From positions 1 through 5,683 of the forward strand of contig OMPZ01000163.1 in assembly GCA_900313125.1 (NCBI GenBank): a stretch of DNA of 5,683 bases, read 5' to 3'. Source of the stretch: an uncultured Eubacteriales bacterium. GTDB lineage: Bacteria > Bacillota > Clostridia > Oscillospirales > Acutalibacteraceae. A program made the position numbers and the translations under genes. The number at the start of each line of letters is the position of its first letter. Within the stretch, counting starts at the first letter, position 1. The notes beneath the pieces were generated by a model, which had not been told where the DNA came from, made no database searches, and saw nothing but the letters and a program-made list of their open reading frames with translations. This document shows positions 5,594 through 5,683 of this stretch, piece after piece.

Positions 5594-5599
5594 CTTTTC

Positions 5600-5672
5600 G
5601 CTGATATAGCTCAGTCGGCAGAGCGCGTCCTTGGTAAGGACGAGGTCGTCGGTTCAAGTCCGATTATCAGCT
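5600..5672 (+). tRNA. tRNA-Thr (anticodon GGT), no encoded CCA
   Basis: The cloverleaf is complete. Acceptor GCTGATA (5600-5606) pairs perfectly with TATCAGC (5665-5671). The D stem is GCTC/GAGC. The anticodon stem CGTCC/GGACG holds loop TTGGTAA, with GGT at 5633-5635 reading Thr codons. The T arm is GTCGG/CCGAT around TTCAAGT. Discriminator T5672 is followed by CTTAAAA, not CCA, so a CCA-adding enzyme must complete it, unlike its neighbour. More tRNAs may follow beyond the window edge. Confidence 0.96.
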
Positions 5673-5683
5673 CTTAAAAAACC

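Noticed and set aside
5517..5672. tRNA genes as an integration site for a genomic island
   Set aside because: No integrase gene and no repeat of a tRNA 3' end elsewhere in the window were seen.

Overview
The window looks like a piece of a Gram-positive, low-to-mid GC Clostridia chromosome, most like Ruminococcus or a related Oscillospiraceae gut bacterium. This is judged from strong AGGAGG ribosome binding sites, consensus sigma-A promoters, a lipobox lipoprotein in an acidic, Tyr/Asp-rich style, and a C39-like peptidase. The taxon is inferred from style, not proven. There is no sign of an insertion sequence, CRISPR array or phage module.

Layout. Bases 1-1160 (+) hold the 3' end of a large, apparently extracellular protein whose visible part consists of two diverged copies of one module. 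Fifteen bases later comes an unlisted 42-codon peptide gene (1176-1304, +) with a perfect Shine-Dalgarno sequence, then an intrinsic terminator (1339-1379). A second long hairpin (1391-1444) faces the other way and ends a minus-strand operon, so transcription converges here.

The minus-strand operon runs from a consensus promoter at 5369-5398 down to about 1391. Its three genes all encode envelope or exported proteins: (1) a secreted, cysteine-rich protein of 319-320 aa (5292-4333); (2) a 601-aa lipoprotein (4318-2513) whose middle is a paralogue of protein 1 and whose C-terminus is an OmpA-type peptidoglycan-binding domain; (3) a membrane-anchored C39-family cysteine peptidase-like protein (2470-1484) with a Pro/Glu/Thr linker. 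Spacings are 14 and 42 bp. I see an uncharacterised envelope module: two copies of an unnamed ectodomain, one of them fixed both to the membrane by lipid and to the wall by the OmpA domain, plus an externally facing peptidase.

The right end (5517-5672, +) holds tRNA-Asp(GTC) and tRNA-Thr(GGT), 6 bp apart, behind their own extended -10 promoter. The 220-bp gap between operon and tRNAs carries overlapping divergent promoter elements and a short leader hairpin. The most interesting parts are the paralogue/OmpA fusion operon and the tiny peptide gene.
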